Shown: positions 23,274 to 31,980, counted from the first letter of the stretch. The stretch is 64,000 bases of DNA from Sphingomonas phyllosphaerae 5.2 (GCF_000419605.1 NZ_ATTI01000001.1:1277501-1341500); one strand, 5' to 3'. Program-made: numbers and translations. The notes: generated by a model not told the origin, from the letters alone.

Positions 23274-23819
23274 CTATCCGCTAGGAGCATCATTCGCCGC
23301 ATCCTCGCTTTCCTTTACGGAGCCGGAAAGCCGTGAAGTTATGTAGCGCTGCGCCGCCGCCATCGCCTCGCCTTCCGCAGTGTCGACGGCAGGCCGCAGG
23401 AAGGGGTGCGGGGCGACGCCGGGGTGATGAACGATCGGCCCGACTGCCTCGCCCCCGATAACCAGCGTGCCCTGCTTCACGCCGCGGTTAATCGCGTTCA
23501 CGCTCAGCCCGCTGCGGTCGCTGTCGTCGCGCACGGCGATAATATGCGGCTTCGTGCCATACTCGACCCAAGGGGCGAGGTAAGCGCCCGGGCCGGCTGT
23601 GTGGATCTTGGCCGCGACCTTCGGGCTGTCTGCCGACGCCACCACCTTGACCTTGATCGTGCCGCGCACCGTGTCGTTGATGCACCGTTGCCGCGCTTCG
23701 TCGGCGATCACCTTGCCGCCGGCACGCGCCGCGCCCTTAAGCACCTTCGCGATCTGGCGCGGCAGCTGGTCGAGAAGCTTCCGCCGCAGCGCCTCACGCC
23801 CTTCTATCGTGACCGTCAT
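23274..23819 (-). CDS. HK97 gp10-like phage protein
   Basis: A 181-residue protein of the HK97-gp10 (head-tail joining or tail completion) type: EALRRKLLDQLPRQIAKVLKGAARAGGKVIADEAR at the start, WVEYGTKPHI in the middle and HHPGVAPHPFLRPAVD near the end, the usual motif. Its ATG overlaps the stop of the tape-measure gene (ATGA at 23816-23819). In tailed phages gp10 genes normally precede the tail tube and tape measure; here it follows, which is an unusual order. Confidence 0.88.
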   Translation of the reverse strand: MTVTIEGREALRRKLLDQLPRQIAKVLKGAARAGGKVIADEARQRCINDTVRGTIKVKVVASADSPKVAAKIHTAGPGAYLAPWVEYGTKPHIIAVRDDSDRSGLSVNAINRGVKQGTLVIGGEAVGPIVHHPGVAPHPFLRPAVDTAEGEAMAAAQRYITSRLSGSVKESEDAANDAPSG

Positions 23820-26800
23820 GCGGCCTGCACCACGCTGATGGCTTGTCCCTGACCTTGGTTCGTCACATCGCGCAGGACCTGCCGCGTCATGCGAGTGTGT
23901 TGGGCGATCTCGGCAAGCTGCATCTGGCTCTCGCGGCGGAGTCCGGCGATCTCTTCCTTGAGCTCCCTGACAACGTCCGTTTGGTCGGTGCTCGGCGATG
24001 TTGGCGCTGCCGCCGCCTGCGCCGCCGCTGCTGCTGCCATAAACCGCTCAGTGTCCGACTGCCCGCCGCGACTGCCGGTGATCGCGGCGATCGCCTCCAG
24101 CGCGGAAGCCGTCTGCGATCGCACTCGGTCTAGCTCCTGCCGGCTGGTTGCCTCGTTCCCGGCCGCCATCAGCAGCGACTGTGACAACCCAGTGAGCGTC
24201 TTGGCCGCGTCGAGGTCGCCGCCGCGCGTCGCCGCCAACGCAGCGTTGAACTGCCCCTGCAACATCGCGAAGCCGTTGCCGACGTCCGCCGCGCCCAAGC
24301 CCCGGATGCGGCGCACCTCGTCCATGATGGTGCTGCCGACGCCCTTCCATGCGTCCTGCAGATCCTGTGCAGCCTTCGCCGCGTCCTGCGCCGCCTCCGT
24401 CGCCCACACCTGCATCTGAAGCGCGCGGTTGCTGGCGTCGAGCTTAGCGAGGTCGAGCTCGCGGATGGCTGCCGTCTCGCCCTTCAACTCCAGCAAGCGC
24501 CGTTCCAGCGCTTGCCGCTCGGACAGGACGTCCGCGGCCGATCGCGCCCCGTCCATCTCTTTCTTCAGCTCGGCAAAGGAGGGAGCGAGTTGCAGCAAGG
24601 TCGCAAACGTTGCCTGCCCGGCAGTTGTCGTCAGGTTCTGCGCCTCCACAAGCGCGCGGAAGCCGGAAAGCGTATCGGGCATCGTTGCACCCAGGCTGAC
24701 GAACGCCTTGCCGAGCTGCGCCAACCGCGCCGCGTTCTTCTCGGCCGGCGTGTAGAACGCCTCAAAATAGCTGCCGACGGCGCTGTTGAGGTCGCCGACG
24801 CTATCGAACTGCGCCGCCAGTCCGACCTTCGCATCGATGCCCAGCGTCCGCGCTGCGGTGCCGAGCAGGTCGAGCGATCCCGAGACCTGTTCCACCGTCG
24901 AGGACACGCGCACCAGCGTCTCGAACATGCCCTCGCCGAGCTTGGCGAAGCGCTCGAAACCAGGGAACGCGGAACTGGCCATGCCGTCCGCAGCCGCGCC
25001 GAACACCACGGTCAGCTTCTCCTGGATCTCGGTGCCGGTGAGCCCCTTCAGGTCGATGCGGCCAAGATTGACGACGAACCCGCTCACCCGCGACTGGATA
25101 TCGCTCGTTGCCACGCCCAGCGGCCCCGCCGCCGCGGTTATCGCCTTATTGAAGTCCGACAGGATCAACGTGAATTGATTTTCCAGGCCGGCATCGGCGC
25201 CCGTGTACTTCGTGCTGTACTTCGTGCCGGTCGTGATCCCGAGGAACTTGGACGTCTTCTTGACGTCCGAATAGTAGGACGCGTCGAAGCCGCTGTTGAG
25301 CACCGATCCGACCGACTGCGGCCCGGCGAACAGGCCATTGCCTGTCACCTCCGTCTTGCTGCCGAACAGGTTGGCCAGCGCGCCGCCGAAGATCGGCACC
25401 ATGGCCTTGAGCACCGATCCGATCGCGTTCGTCTGGAAGCCGGTCGACACGAGCGAGTCCGCGTTCACGTTGCCTGCGCGCACCACCAGCGAGGCCAGCC
25501 CGCCGATCCGCCCCTCGATCGATCGCAGCGTTGACGCCATCTCGCGGGAGCTGCCGAGCAGGGGGTCGATGCCCTTCAGGTCGTCGATGGCGCGCACGAC
25601 CGATTCCGACTGCGCCGTGCTGTCGCCGAATACCGTCCCGGCACCGGTGTTGCTCGCGGGGGGTTTGGCGCTGCTACCGCCTCCGCTGAAGCCGACGCTG
25701 GCCATCACGCCCAGCATCGCGGCGACCGCGGGGAAGCCTGCCGGCCCGAGGCTGGCGAACATGCGCGCTGCGCCGCCGGCCACGTCGACCGCAGTCCGCG
25801 CGAGCTGCACCAGCGTCAGCGCCTTCTCTGCCGCCGCCATGGCCGCGTAGCCGCGACTATTCTCCGCGAACATGCCCTTCGCCGCGCCCGCGAGCGCCGT
25901 GGTGTTGGCCAGGCGCAAGCGACTGCTCTCGCGAATCTCCTGCTCGCGGGACAGGCCAGCGCGCGCGATGCGATCCTGCTGCGCGCCGTAATCCCCGAGG
26001 ATCGACACGACGTCACCGATCGAATCGCCTGCGCGACCGAAGGCGCGCGACATAGCGTTCGCTGCTCGATCGGCGTCCCTGCTGATAGCCTCGAAGACGT
26101 TGACGTTCGTGCCCAGCAGCTTGTCGAGCCCCTTTACCTCCAGGTCGACCGTGGTGGTGATCGCGGGGATGCTGTCGAGTTCGCCCTTGAACTCCGCGAC
26201 GGCTTGCTTCGCCTTCTCCGCGGCTTCCCGGATCGCACCGAACTGGTAGTCGCCCGCCTGATCGTCGGTGATGAGACCCGCCTTGCGCACCCTTTCGATC
26301 TCGGCCAGCGCCGTCTGATATCCGCGCTGCGACGCGCCTGCCGGGTCGAACCGCCCTTGCAGGCTCTCGTATGTGCTCTGAAGCTCTCGCACAGCCCGTT
26401 CGGCCAGCTTCAACTCGGCGCGGTGCTCGCGCAATTCCTTGTTGTGATCGCGCACGGCCGAGCGCGCGCCCTGCTGCGCCGCCTCCGCCGCATTGACGGC
26501 CTGCGTGGCACGCGTGAGGTCCGAGCGGTAGACGTCCAGCGCCCTGCCGCCTGCCTTGTCCGCCGCCGCTCCACGCTCCTGCACCAGCGCCAATTCGGCA
26601 CGCGCACGGGCGAGGGGAGTGGTGGCCGTGGCCAGCGCCACCTGCTTCTCAATGAGGGATGCGGAGGCGCGCGCCGCGCCCGTCGCGCCGCCCGCGAGCA
26701 TCGCCAGCTCCTTGCGAAGCTTCTCGTTCTCGCGACTGGCCAGCACCGCGCCGCCGGCCGTGGTGCTCAGTTGCAGCGCAAGCTTGCCCAGCTTCGGATC

Positions 26801-27865
26801 TGCTCGCGCCAGCGCACCGATCGTGTCCACGAGCTTGCCGACGTCGCCGTTGGCCTTAGCGATTGCCGCGGTAACGCGGGCGTCGGTCATGCGCATGATG
26901 ACCGGCGCGCCCGAGGACATGCTGCCGGCGATCGGCGCGTTCACGTCGAGCTGGTTCCGCGCGAGACGGAAGGTATCAGCGCGCGCCTCGCTCATCGCCT
27001 TGTCGTTGGCCGCGAGCTGAGCCTGCCGCGTCAGTACGGCGTTCAGCACCAGCGTCTTGTTCTGCTCGACCAGCCGACCGGTCGTGTCGTCGATGAAGTT
27101 GCCGATATCGGATTGGCGCGCCTGGAAGGTCTTCATCGCCTCCTCAGCCTTCTTCGCCGCGTCCTCATTGTCGAGCAACTTGCTGCTGAGGGTGCCGACC
27201 ACCAGCGCGCCTGCGGTCAGGGCCAAGCCCCAAGGTCCCATCATGAAGGCGCCGAACTTGCCGGCCGCCCCGCCCATATAGGTCATCTGGCTGGCGACCT
27301 GCCCGCCCTGGATGGCCAGCACGTTCAGCACGTTCGTTCCCATGCTGACCTGCGTGAACACGTCCTGCGCCTGGGGCGCGATCGCTGCCATAGCGCTGCC
27401 GGTGCTCTTCATGCCCCGCGCCGCGCCGTTGCCGGCCGCCTCAAGCGCTGCCAATCGCGCCGCCGCCGCCTCGAGCTTATCCGCCGCCGCGCCGGCGCCC
27501 AGGTCCCGCGCCGCCGCCGCCTTCATGGCCGCATCGTACGCGCGCACCTCCGCCGCCGTCTTCCCGAACACAGTCGCTTGCCGCTCAAGCCGGCTGGTAA
27601 GGCGGATCGTCTCTTGCTCGATGCGGACCATGGCTTTCGACGCGGTGTCGCCGGCCTGATCCGCCGCGTTCGCGAGGGTGCTGAATTGGAGGCCAGCTTC
27701 GCGGACGTTAAGTCCGCCCCGAACCGCCTTCTGCACCTTCTCCCACTCGCGAATGATGTTCGCCTGGGTCTTGCCGACCACATCGTCGAGCGTCTTGAAA
27801 CCGCCGAACACGGCTCCGAAGTCGATCGCGAACTCGGCGCTGAGTGTGGCGTTGTCCTCGTCCAT
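23816..27865 (-). CDS. Phage tail tape-measure protein
   Basis: A 1349-residue protein with the lambda GpH-like tape-measure pattern: an alanine-rich coiled N-terminus, then APQAQDVFTQVSMGTNVLNVLAIQGGQVASQM, a hydrophobic segment (GPWGLALTAGALVVGTL, about 210-228), a long helical middle and a C-terminal coiled coil. Tape-measure proteins set tail length at roughly 0.15 nm per residue, which would give a tail near 200 nm. The frame is intact throughout. Start and stop are coupled to neighbouring genes (TGATG at 27863-27867 and ATGA at 23816-23819). It is the largest gene of the element. Confidence 0.93.
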   Translation of the reverse strand: MDEDNATLSAEFAIDFGAVFGGFKTLDDVVGKTQANIIREWEKVQKAVRGGLNVREAGLQFSTLANAADQAGDTASKAMVRIEQETIRLTSRLERQATVFGKTAAEVRAYDAAMKAAAARDLGAGAAADKLEAAAARLAALEAAGNGAARGMKSTGSAMAAIAPQAQDVFTQVSMGTNVLNVLAIQGGQVASQMTYMGGAAGKFGAFMMGPWGLALTAGALVVGTLSSKLLDNEDAAKKAEEAMKTFQARQSDIGNFIDDTTGRLVEQNKTLVLNAVLTRQAQLAANDKAMSEARADTFRLARNQLDVNAPIAGSMSSGAPVIMRMTDARVTAAIAKANGDVGKLVDTIGALARADPKLGKLALQLSTTAGGAVLASRENEKLRKELAMLAGGATGAARASASLIEKQVALATATTPLARARAELALVQERGAAADKAGGRALDVYRSDLTRATQAVNAAEAAQQGARSAVRDHNKELREHRAELKLAERAVRELQSTYESLQGRFDPAGASQRGYQTALAEIERVRKAGLITDDQAGDYQFGAIREAAEKAKQAVAEFKGELDSIPAITTTVDLEVKGLDKLLGTNVNVFEAISRDADRAANAMSRAFGRAGDSIGDVVSILGDYGAQQDRIARAGLSREQEIRESSRLRLANTTALAGAAKGMFAENSRGYAAMAAAEKALTLVQLARTAVDVAGGAARMFASLGPAGFPAVAAMLGVMASVGFSGGGSSAKPPASNTGAGTVFGDSTAQSESVVRAIDDLKGIDPLLGSSREMASTLRSIEGRIGGLASLVVRAGNVNADSLVSTGFQTNAIGSVLKAMVPIFGGALANLFGSKTEVTGNGLFAGPQSVGSVLNSGFDASYYSDVKKTSKFLGITTGTKYSTKYTGADAGLENQFTLILSDFNKAITAAAGPLGVATSDIQSRVSGFVVNLGRIDLKGLTGTEIQEKLTVVFGAAADGMASSAFPGFERFAKLGEGMFETLVRVSSTVEQVSGSLDLLGTAARTLGIDAKVGLAAQFDSVGDLNSAVGSYFEAFYTPAEKNAARLAQLGKAFVSLGATMPDTLSGFRALVEAQNLTTTAGQATFATLLQLAPSFAELKKEMDGARSAADVLSERQALERRLLELKGETAAIRELDLAKLDASNRALQMQVWATEAAQDAAKAAQDLQDAWKGVGSTIMDEVRRIRGLGAADVGNGFAMLQGQFNAALAATRGGDLDAAKTLTGLSQSLLMAAGNEATSRQELDRVRSQTASALEAIAAITGSRGGQSDTERFMAAAAAAQAAAAPTSPSTDQTDVVRELKEEIAGLRRESQMQLAEIAQHTRMTRQVLRDVTNQGQGQAISVVQAA

Positions 27866-28038
27866 CAGCCTGCCTCCACCAGGTTCGCAAGGCGCGACAG
27901 CCGCGATCGGCTCGCACGAGCTTCCGCACGCTGTCGAAGCAGCAGCGCGTCAAACTCCTGCTGATGACGGGTGAGCAACTCCTTGCCGTCCGCCTCAACA
28001 GCCCTGATCTCGGCGAGTACCGCCGCGAGTTCGATCAT
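27865..28038 (-). CDS. Small helical phage-module protein (57 residues)
   Basis: A short gene, MIELAAVLAEIRAVEADGKE..., ending RLANLVEAG, translated by hand from ATG 28038 to TGA 27865-27867. It is fully helical and very charged. The start overlaps the stop of the 86-residue gene (28035-28037, ATGA) and its stop overlaps the tape-measure ATG (TGATG). Position directly before a tape measure is that of tail-assembly chaperones, but no slippery frameshift site was found and no homology is recognised. Confidence 0.75.
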   Translation of the reverse strand: MIELAAVLAEIRAVEADGKELLTRHQQEFDALLLRQRAEARASRSRLSRLANLVEAG

Positions 28039-28295
28039 GGCTGCGTCACCTGCTCTTCCAGGTCGGCCAAGCGGCCTGCGAGATGGTCGATGACAATCAG
28101 GAGGGTGTCCGTCAGCCGCTCCTCACGGCGCAGCATCGCGCCCTTCAGGCCATCTAGCTCGCAGAGGATGCGATCCTGCGTCGATAGTTTCGCCATCGCC
28201 GCCGCGTCGCGGGCGCTATCCGCGATCGACTTCGGCTTCAGCGGTGCAAAGTGTCGCCGAAGATCGGCAAGCGCCTTTTCGACTTCCGCGCTCAT
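28035..28295 (-). CDS. Small phage-module protein (86 residues)
   Basis: MSAEVEKALADLRRHFAP... is an 86-residue helical protein ending LIVIDHLAGRLADLEEQVTQP, with a coiled-coil look. The start at 28295 overlaps the capsid stop (TAATG at 28293-28297). The frame extends to 28469, but that part overlaps the capsid gene. Its function is unknown; it lies between capsid and tape measure where head-tail adaptor or chaperone genes usually sit. Confidence 0.72.
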   Translation of the reverse strand: MSAEVEKALADLRRHFAPLKPKSIADSARDAAAMAKLSTQDRILCELDGLKGAMLRREERLTDTLLIVIDHLAGRLADLEEQVTQP

Positions 28296-29362
28296 TACCA
28301 CGCGGCTCCGGTCACCATCTGCACCGCGCCCGGCATCCGCGATGCCCACGCGCAGCGCAGGATCAGGCGAAGGGCAAAGCCTGCCGTCTGGAAAATGCTC
28401 GTCACCGGCGCGGCTACGGCGTTGGGGCTGCCAGCAGTCGCTATCTGTGCCGGGTTCGTGTCCTCCCAATGGATCGCGGTCGCGGTCGCCACGTCCACCT
28501 GCGGAAGCCCGTCAAAGGCCGATGCGATCGCGTTCGTCTCGACTGCAACGACAGTGCCAGGCGCGAGCCGGGGCGTCGGCACGATCACGTCGGCGAAGGC
28601 GGCTGAGCGAAGCCGAACGGCGACTTCCTGTCGCGGATTGGCGAAATAGAGGATGCCCGTGCCGCCGCCGGCAGCGCTGATTGCCCCTGCCAGTCCCGCG
28701 AGGTCCGCAACCATGGCGTCCGCTGGGCCACCGGACGCCGCCGCGATCGGCGAGACACCAGCGAGCAACCCGGCCGGGCGCGCATCGGAACCGGCAGCGT
28801 CGGAAAACAGGGCGGCGTCGAGCGCCGATGCAGCCGCGTCCCGCATAGCCATCTCGATCACATCCAGGGCGTTCTCCGCCGAGTATTGAGCGAGGTCACC
28901 GCTGATGCCTGTGATCGCCGCCAGCTTCCGTTGCGGTCCAAGGGTCGCGCCTGCGAAATTCCCGGTGACGGCTGGGATCGGCTGCCCTTCTGCGACGAAC
29001 GCCGGATCGCGGATCACCTTGCCGAGGCCGGGCAGCACGGCGACGTTCTGCCCGGTCAGGTCGACCCGCGCACACGCTGCAAACAACCGCGCCGCCGCAC
29101 TGGCGGGCGCGAGGCTGGCGAGGAACGCCGCGACAACCTTACCGCTAGCGAGTTGCCCGCCCCAGCCATTGCTTGAGGCAGGCGCGGTCGCAGCCTTCGT
29201 CAGCGCCTCGCATACGCCGGGGTCGCTTCCCCAATAGTGCTTGGCGACGTCCTCCGGGCGCATCCCAAGCATCTTGGCTGATGCGACAGATACGGCGTGC
29301 TGCCGCCACAGCTTCAGCACGTCTGCGTCGGGGCGATCGGACGGGAGAAAGAACTTTGTCAT
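28295..29362 (-). CDS. HK97-fold major capsid-like protein
   Basis: A 355-residue protein. The region about 120-200 carries the capsid hallmarks: FVAEGQPIPAVTGNFAGATLGPQRKLAAI..ISGDLAQYSAENALDVIEMAMRDAAASALDAALF, followed by PAGLLAGV and a variable domain, then YFANPRQEVAVRLRS and a C-terminal hydrophobic arm. The first 110 residues differ from the usual delta domain. No protease or portal gene precedes it; only a 69-residue gene does. It is the first large gene of a coupled operon running to gp10. An alternative is a distant phage structural protein, but the central motif block favours capsid. Confidence 0.82.
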   Translation of the reverse strand: MTKFFLPSDRPDADVLKLWRQHAVSVASAKMLGMRPEDVAKHYWGSDPGVCEALTKAATAPASSNGWGGQLASGKVVAAFLASLAPASAAARLFAACARVDLTGQNVAVLPGLGKVIRDPAFVAEGQPIPAVTGNFAGATLGPQRKLAAITGISGDLAQYSAENALDVIEMAMRDAAASALDAALFSDAAGSDARPAGLLAGVSPIAAASGGPADAMVADLAGLAGAISAAGGGTGILYFANPRQEVAVRLRSAAFADVIVPTPRLAPGTVVAVETNAIASAFDGLPQVDVATATAIHWEDTNPAQIATAGSPNAVAAPVTSIFQTAGFALRLILRCAWASRMPGAVQMVTGAAW

Positions 29363-29411
29363 GGCGCCGTTCTACCTTCGTTTCTGGCGAAGTTTCGTCA
29401 CGCGTGACGGT

Positions 29412-29621
29412 TTATTTTGCCCACCGGCGCGCCCACTCTTGCACGATCTCGGAAAGCGCATCTTCCACCTTCGCTCGGTCCTGCGCATCGCGCTCGGTCA
29501 ACCGCCGCGCCTCAATCAGCGCCAGCAGCAGACTGTCGTTACCTGCGATGCGGTAGAGCACAACTCGATCAGATTGGCGCTGCCGGTATCGGCGCGCGCG
29601 TTCGGCTGGCGTGAGGGCCAT
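29412..29621 (-). CDS. Small basic protein before the capsid gene
   Basis: A 69-residue protein, MALTPAERARRYRQRQSDRVVLYRIAG..., then helices rich in Glu and Arg. The TPAERARRYRQRQ start is common in small phage-associated proteins. No function can be assigned. It starts at 29621, directly downstream of the repeat cluster, and is probably the first gene of the virion operon. Confidence 0.65.
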   Translation of the reverse strand: MALTPAERARRYRQRQSDRVVLYRIAGNDSLLLALIEARRLTERDAQDRAKVEDALSEIVQEWARRWAK

Positions 29622-30072
29622 GCGCTACCCCCCTCAGGCTAGGTTCGCGAAAGTCCGCGAAAGTTCGCAGGTGCGAACCAGAGCGAACCATATTCAACGA
29701 TGGCCGAAGTGGCGGATTTCTGCGGGTTTTTGTTGGTTGCCACAGGTTGCCAAAGTTCGCACTGGCAACCTGCCTGCGTACTTTTCAAACAAGATGTGGA
29801 CTTCGTGGATGAAAGGTCAGCGCCTAGTCTCCGCCTAGTCATCACCGGCTCCAGGTAGAACAAAGCGGGGCGAGGCGGGTTTGCGAGCGGGTTGCCGGCA
29901 GTTGAACCGGCTTTAAAAAGTCCGCACCAATTTCCCCCACGGAGAAAAAATCTCTGCGTGGCAGCGGGACCGGTACGGGACGGGAGGGAACCTGCTAAGT
30001 TGAGGGCCCCCCCCCGGGGTAAGAGGTGCCGAGCAGCAGGCCATCGCCAGTGGCTGCGGCCCGGTGCCGGGA
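29622..30072. repeat. Gene-free repeat cluster (possible control region or origin)
   Basis: About 450 bp without a credible gene but with many short repeats. GCGAACCA occurs at 29673-29680 and 29683-29690, with the inverse GGTTCGC at 29642-29648; CAGGTTGCC (29743-29751) is the perfect inverse of GGCAACCTG (29764-29772); GGTTGCC recurs at 29735-29741 and 29890-29896; CGCCTAGTC occurs at 29821-29829 and 29832-29840; and a G3-C9-G4 tract lies at 30004-30019. The region lies between the virion operon and the replication-like genes, so it could be a replication origin, late promoter or packaging site. Confidence 0.5.
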
Positions 30073-30360
30073 TCAGACCTGCGCGTAAGGTTCGAACGTG
30101 TCGATGAATTGATGCAAGCTGTCGCTGGAATCGGGAGCGTTGTCCGCATGCTCCCGAGCGGACCCGATCGCCTGACGCAACCGAGCACGATCGCCATCCG
30201 CCATGTCGCGCAGAACGCCAGAACCAAGGGCATACAGCACAACGAACTCGAGAATGCTCTGACGGGCCATGACGGAAGACAGCATCTGAAATTGACGATT
30301 GGCTACGTCGGATTGGCTTCGCATAGCCTTCACCAGCCGTTCGCTCTTCGGTGCACGCAT
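30073..30360 (-). CDS. Hypothetical protein of the element
   Basis: A 95-residue protein, MRAPKSERLVKAMRSQSDVANRQFQMLSSVMARQSILEFVVLYALGSG..., with a hydrophobic middle helix and an acidic end (ADNAPDSSDSLHQFIDTFEP). The AGGAGAG ribosome site before the ATG at 30360 is strong. No family is recognised. It lies downstream of the replication-like pair on the same strand. Confidence 0.65.
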   Translation of the reverse strand: MRAPKSERLVKAMRSQSDVANRQFQMLSSVMARQSILEFVVLYALGSGVLRDMADGDRARLRQAIGSAREHADNAPDSSDSLHQFIDTFEPYAQV

Positions 30361-30447
30361 TCGGGTCTCTCCTGTTTGTCGGTCGGTGAAGCGTAGCAAA
30401 CGTGCTGCGCTCTAATCGAGGGTGCTCAAGGGCGTTCAGCATGCCCA

Positions 30448-31125
30448 TCAGCGCTGCCACGGCATCACGCCGCCTCCCGAGCGCCGCCGGTGTGCCTCCT
30501 CGTCGGGCGTGAGATCCCGGCGGTAACCCTCGACGTCGTATCGAAAGGTCGCGCCCTTGATCACTAAGGTTTTGTTGTGAGCGTCCACGTGGTCAGGATG
30601 GATTGGTGCGATGGCCGACACTGGCTCACGCTTGTAGCGCAGCCCTGAGTTACCGGCCTCGTCGACATACCATTCGATGTTTGAGCGGTTTGCCAACGCA
30701 CCTGCATTGCGAATACACGCGAAAGCTTCCGAGCTCGCGTGTTCTGCCGCCGGCTCGTACGTTTGCTCGAAACTGCGACGCTGATCTTCCTGACAAAGTG
30801 CGACTAAGTCGGATGCGCGCGGCATCCACCGTTCCGCCCGCACCCACTTGGAAATGGCTCGCTCGAGCCGGTCAGCTGGCAAATCGGCAACGTCTAGCGC
30901 GAGAAGACGCAGCGCCTCACCATGTGCAGCTAGATCAGTTGCTGCGGTAGGACGGTAACGCAGGCCAAGCTCCGCGATCAGCCTGCCAATCGCCGGCGGT
31001 ACGTTCGGCTTCTTCAGCGGCTCGGGCCGCGTGGAGCATGTCGAGCGCCGGATCGGGCCGAGATCCTCGTACGCTCCGGTCCGATTGGTGCGGACCAGAG
31101 TAGCCGCTTCGCTGTGATAATCCAT
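30448..31125 (-). CDS. Replication-associated-like hypothetical protein
   Basis: A 225-residue soluble protein. The stretch LLALDVADLPADRLERAISKWVRAERWMPRASDLVALCQ resembles the N-terminal part of phage and plasmid helicase-loader or replication-associated proteins, where a helical bundle ends in a WMP.ASDL motif; the resemblance is by pattern only. The C-terminus has DLTPDEEAHRRRSGGGVMP. The ATG at 31125 has AGGACACC before it, and the first 63 codons overlap the upstream gene by 191 bp in another frame, which is unusually long. It is probably in one transcript with the HTH gene upstream. Confidence 0.6.
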   Translation of the reverse strand: MDYHSEAATLVRTNRTGAYEDLGPIRRSTCSTRPEPLKKPNVPPAIGRLIAELGLRYRPTAATDLAAHGEALRLLALDVADLPADRLERAISKWVRAERWMPRASDLVALCQEDQRRSFEQTYEPAAEHASSEAFACIRNAGALANRSNIEWYVDEAGNSGLRYKREPVSAIAPIHPDHVDAHNKTLVIKGATFRYDVEGYRRDLTPDEEAHRRRSGGGVMPWQR

Positions 31126-31768
31126 TGTTGGTGTCCTTGATCGGGTAGAGGTCGGTCCAGAGGCGGAAGGTCGATTGATCGAGGACCTCGCCTGGCGGGT
31201 GACCGGCATCAGCCAGCGTCCGGAGCTTGCCGACTGCGAGGGTCAGTGCTCGGGTGGTTTCCCTCGCTCCCTTCGAGTGACGCATTTCCAGCCAGCCTTC
31301 CCAAGCATCGGCAGGGATCCAATCCGGGAGATCGAAAGTGGGCTGCGCACGCGCACGCTTCTTCTGAGAAGACGTAGTCTTCGAAGAAGTAGGTTCCTTG
31401 GGAGGTTCCGTGTCCCGTTTTTGGGACTCTTTCTCGGGAAAAACGGTACTGTTTAACGGTCCCGTTTTCGGGACGCTTTGCTCTACCGGTGCCGTCTCTG
31501 GGACCGTTTCGATCGGCAGCCTGTAGACTTTCACCTGACGTGTTCGGCCGCACCGACGACCCGTGTCGAGCAGGAGCCCGGCAGCTTCCAGCGAGGCCGT
31601 CGACTTCATTACGGTCTTGCGGTCGCAGCCGGTCCACTCGCAAAGCGCCGCCACCGACGGGAAGCACTCTCCTGCCTTGTCTGCGTGATCTGCGAAGGCG
31701 ATCAGGACCAGCTTGTCCAGCGGACGGGTGGGCTGTTGCCGCGCCGCCCAATAGCTTGCGTGGCTCAC
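30935..31768 (-). CDS. Phage/plasmid-type HTH protein, replication-initiator-like
   Basis: A 277-residue protein beginning SHASYWAARQQPTRPLDKLVLIAFADHADKAGECFPSVAALCEWTGCDRKTVMKSTASLEAAGLL, the winged helix seen at the N-terminus of phage O/DnaD-like and other replication-related proteins. A disordered linker follows (EKESQKRDTEPPKEPTSSK), then a helical region with WIPADAWEGWLEMRHSKGARETTRALTLAVGKL. The GTG at 31768 fits the family start; an ATG at 31813 is the alternative. It is the first gene of the rightmost operon and the likely replication gene of the element. Confidence 0.68.
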   Translation of the reverse strand: MSHASYWAARQQPTRPLDKLVLIAFADHADKAGECFPSVAALCEWTGCDRKTVMKSTASLEAAGLLLDTGRRCGRTRQVKVYRLPIETVPETAPVEQSVPKTGPLNSTVFPEKESQKRDTEPPKEPTSSKTTSSQKKRARAQPTFDLPDWIPADAWEGWLEMRHSKGARETTRALTLAVGKLRTLADAGHPPGEVLDQSTFRLWTDLYPIKDTNNGLSQRSGYSGPHQSDRSVRGSRPDPALDMLHAARAAEEAERTAGDWQADRGAWPALPSYRSN

Positions 31769-31920
31769 CCGAACTTCTTCGCGGCCCGGGCGAAGCACAC
31801 CTGCCGACGCCATGCCTCAGTCGTGATGATCTCAACGGCGCTGGCGATCGCGTTTGCGCCGCCGGACGGCTTCACGTAAAAAGGCGTGAACCGATCGCTC
31901 CCAAGCGCCTGGTCACTCGC

Positions 31921-31948
31921 CCTCGTACCGGTTGCCGCCGGTGCGAGG
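31921..31948. terminator. Strong hairpin near the right end of the element
   Basis: CCTCGTACCGG pairs with CCGGTGCGAGG around TTGCCG, eleven pairs including one wobble. It lies between the replication-like gene start and attR, where it could insulate element transcripts from the tRNA gene. No T tract is present on either side. Confidence 0.45.
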
Positions 31949-31980
31949 GCTTCTGATTCTTGGGGTGGCGGATCAGCGTA

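Noticed and set aside
26204..27964. A 586-codon plus-strand frame opposite the tape measure gene
   Set aside because: It is a shadow of the coiled-coil alanine-rich coding frame and has no family similarity.
27844..28680. A plus-strand frame of 278 codons opposite the capsid and small phage genes
   Set aside because: It is antisense to a fully coupled operon and its translation is Ser/Arg-rich without domains.
29642..29772. Possible CRISPR-like array
   Set aside because: The repeats are only 7-9 bp, irregularly spaced and partly inverted; there are no cas genes in the window.
29639..30460. A 273-codon minus-strand frame over the repeat cluster
   Set aside because: It has a low-complexity Arg/Ser/Cys-rich translation, overlaps the 95-residue gene with a strong ribosome site, and has no start signal.
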